The notes beneath the pieces were generated by a model, which saw only the letters and a program-made list of their open reading frames with translations, searched no databases and was not told where the DNA came from. A DNA stretch of 7,402 bases from Chloroflexia bacterium (GTDB lineage: Bacteria > Chloroflexota > Chloroflexia > Thermomicrobiales > UBA6265), in NCBI GenBank assembly GCA_013694885.1, contig JACDBO010000015.1, positions 1 through 7,402 of the forward strand, in the 5' to 3' direction. Each line of letters begins with the position of its first letter. Position 1 is the first letter of the stretch. This document shows positions 6,059 through 7,402 of this stretch, in pieces. The translations under genes and the position numbers were made by a program.

Positions 6059-6523
6059 ATGATCGTGGTACGACGCGGGAGACCGCGCGATCCCGGCCGT
6101 CGGACGACCGAGATCGACGATGTCCTGCGCGCGTTGTTGGCGCCCGGCGGGGCCGTCGCGCCACAGCGGCACGGGCGGTGGCGACCTCCTCTCGAAGTCT
6201 ACGAGACGGAGATTGGTTTCATCGTCAATGCCGAGGTTGGGGGTATGGAGCGTGAACTAATCGACGTTGTGATCGAGGGCGACGTCCTCGTCATCACAGG
6301 AACGCGACCGGATGGCGGACCCTACGGTCGGCGGATGTATCACGAAGCGCGGATTCCCTATGGTGAGTTCGGCGCCGAAGTGGTGCTGCCGTTCGCGGTA
6401 GACGGAGACAGTGCCGAGGCAACGTACGACGGCGGAATTCTCCGCGTCGTTCTCCCGCGTCTACGAGGCCGCACGATTGTCCCTCGCTCGGCGCATGCGA
6501 CGCGCGACACCGAATCGAAGTAA
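6059..6523 (+). CDS. Hsp20 family small heat-shock protein (alpha-crystallin domain)
   Basis: ATP-independent holdase that binds unfolding proteins in the cytosol. ATG 6059 is chosen because AAGGAG (6048-6053) sits 5 nt upstream; an in-frame GTG 6017 would add 14 residues but has no such site. The 154-residue protein has a short Arg-rich N-terminus (1-40) and an alpha-crystallin domain at about 41-136. The domain starts with the family's PPLEVYETEIGFIVNAEVGG (43-62) and includes the strand VIEGDVLVITGTR (71-83) and the signature AEATYDGGILRVVLPR (119-134), matching A-x-x-x-x-G-[IV]-L-x-[IV]-x-[IL]-P. The C-terminal tail has TIVPRS (139-144) where an I-x-I oligomerisation motif would be expected, so that motif is absent or degenerate. 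The lon gene starts 16 nt after the stop, so the two are almost certainly co-transcribed for stress protein quality control. Confidence 0.92.
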   Translation: MIVVRRGRPRDPGRRTTEIDDVLRALLAPGGAVAPQRHGRWRPPLEVYETEIGFIVNAEVGGMERELIDVVIEGDVLVITGTRPDGGPYGRRMYHEARIPYGEFGAEVVLPFAVDGDSAEATYDGGILRVVLPRLRGRTIVPRSAHATRDTESK

Positions 6524-6539
6524 CACGGAGCCAACACGG

Positions 6540-7402
6540 ATGATAGAACTCGAACGCGACACACAGCAAATCAACGACGATCCTGGCGAGGGCACCCAAG
6601 AACAGCAATCGGAACAGGATCAGGAGCCCGCACAAGACGGGGAAGACCTCATTCTTCCTGTGTTGCCGCTGCGTGGCACGGTGGTGTTTCCGTTGACAAT
6701 CGTTCCTTTGGCGGCAGCCCAGGCGCGGTCACTGCGCCTGATTGATGACGTCATGTCCGGTGACCGGACCGTAGCTATGGTGCTGCAGTCCGACGCCGAG
6801 CAGGAAGGCGCCGGACCAGACGACGTGCTTCGCATCGGAACCATCGCCACGATCCACCAGATGATGCGCGTGCCCGATGGCACCGTTCGCCTCGCCGTCC
6901 AGGGCGTGGAGCGGATGCAGATCATCGACTTCGTTCAGGAGGAGCCGTACCTCAAGGCCCGCGTCCAGCGGCGACCCGAAGAGGCGGAGGATACCGTCGA
7001 GACGCAGGCGCTCACCCGAAACACCCTTGAACTATTCCAGCGCCTGGTTGCACTGGTCCCTCACTTGCCGGATGAGCTCGTCACCGCGGCGCTCAACATC
7101 GACGATCCGCGCTTGCTCGTCTACACGGTGGCCTCCCATCTGCGCATGGAGCCGGATTCCCGCCAGGAACTGCTCGAACTCGACTCAGTCAAGGCCAAGC
7201 TGAAGAGCTTGAATGCCCTCATCGCCAAAGAACTCGAAGTGCTTGAACTGGGCAGAAAGATTCAGAGTGACGTCCAGGAGGAACTCGGCAAGAACCAACG
7301 CGAGTACTACTTGCGCGAGCAGTTGAAGGCCATCCAAAAGGAACTTGGTGAGGGTTCAGAGACTGATACTGAAGTCGCCGAGCTGCGCACCAAGATCGAT
7401 GA
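6540..7402 (+). CDS. lon: Lon protease, ATP-dependent (N-terminal part, cut by the window end)
   Basis: Lon is a cytosolic AAA+ serine protease that degrades damaged and regulatory proteins. The frame opens at ATG 6540 with GGAG (6527-6530) 9 nt upstream and stays open to the right edge, giving 287 residues. Residues 1-36 are an acidic, Gln-rich extension; the Lon substrate-binding domain follows with ILPVLPLRGTVVFPLTIVPL (38-57), IGTIATIHQM (99-108), and DGTVRLAVQGVERMQI (113-128). A helical linker carries the highly conserved REYYLREQLKAIQKELGE (257-274). The AAA+ module with Walker motifs and the Ser-Lys protease dyad lie beyond the window, so completeness cannot be judged. About 800 residues would be expected in total. 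It follows Hsp20 by 16 nt in the same direction, so holdase and protease are probably expressed together. Confidence 0.95.
   Translation, partial: MIELERDTQQINDDPGEGTQEQQSEQDQEPAQDGEDLILPVLPLRGTVVFPLTIVPLAAAQARSLRLIDDVMSGDRTVAMVLQSDAEQEGAGPDDVLRIGTIATIHQMMRVPDGTVRLAVQGVERMQIIDFVQEEPYLKARVQRRPEEAEDTVETQALTRNTLELFQRLVALVPHLPDELVTAALNIDDPRLLVYTVASHLRMEPDSRQELLELDSVKAKLKSLNALIAKELEVLELGRKIQSDVQEELGKNQREYYLREQLKAIQKELGEGSETDTEVAELRTKID

Noticed and set aside
1..7402. CRISPR arrays, insertion sequences, tRNA or rRNA genes
   Set aside because: No regularly spaced repeats, transposase-like frames, terminal inverted repeats or tRNA-like cloverleaf sequences were seen; almost all bases are covered by recognisable genes.

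Overview
The window is high-GC, densely coded bacterial DNA with seven genes, two of them cut by the window edges. Gene content and style suggest a Chloroflexota-like bacterium, perhaps a Thermomicrobia relative: a DUF4015 putative glycoside hydrolase, a long-chain polyprenyl diphosphate synthase, a decaprenyl-phosphate phosphoribosyltransferase-type UbiA protein, an Hsp20-lon pair, extended -10-like TGCTACA boxes, and GTG/TTG start candidates. The taxonomic placement is inference; no rRNA or tRNA is present to anchor it.

Layout. (1) 1-1796, plus strand: the C-terminal end of a thiamine-diphosphate (acetolactate-synthase-like) enzyme, then a complete inosine-uridine-type nucleoside hydrolase whose ribosome binding site overlaps the upstream stop codon. 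After a short gap with a perfect 7-bp inverted repeat comes an unassigned 194-aa protein. Its layout resembles a DnaC/IstB-like AAA+ core, but the P-loop and Walker B acidic residues are gone. (2) 1802-2788, minus strand: a complete trans-polyprenyl diphosphate synthase, convergent with the preceding gene (5-nt gap) and read from a good promoter at about 2859-2888. (3) 2789-3080: a divergent control region with back-to-back promoters and a long plus-strand leader. (4) 3081-5914, plus strand: a membrane-anchored protein with three Ig-like/carboxypeptidase-regulatory-type repeats and a DUF4015 TIM-barrel domain, then a multi-pass UbiA prenyltransferase of the decaprenyl-phosphate phosphoribosyltransferase type. 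(5) 5915-7402, plus strand: an intergenic region with a TATAAT box and a 10-bp palindrome, then an Hsp20 small heat-shock protein and the N-terminal 287 residues of Lon protease, running off the right edge.

How the genes may work together. The polyprenyl synthase makes long prenyl diphosphates. The UbiA enzyme transfers a phosphoribosyl group from PRPP to a polyprenyl phosphate, the first step toward polyprenyl-phosphoryl pentose donors used outside the cell. The anchored DUF4015 protein between them probably acts on an extracytoplasmic polysaccharide, so this block looks like a lipid-carrier/envelope-glycan module. Hsp20 and Lon form a separate protein quality-control unit, Hsp20 holding unfolded proteins and Lon degrading them. 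The nucleoside hydrolase belongs to ribonucleoside salvage. No mobile element, CRISPR array or RNA gene was seen. The most unusual item is the apparently nucleotide-binding-dead AAA+-like protein at 1212-1796.
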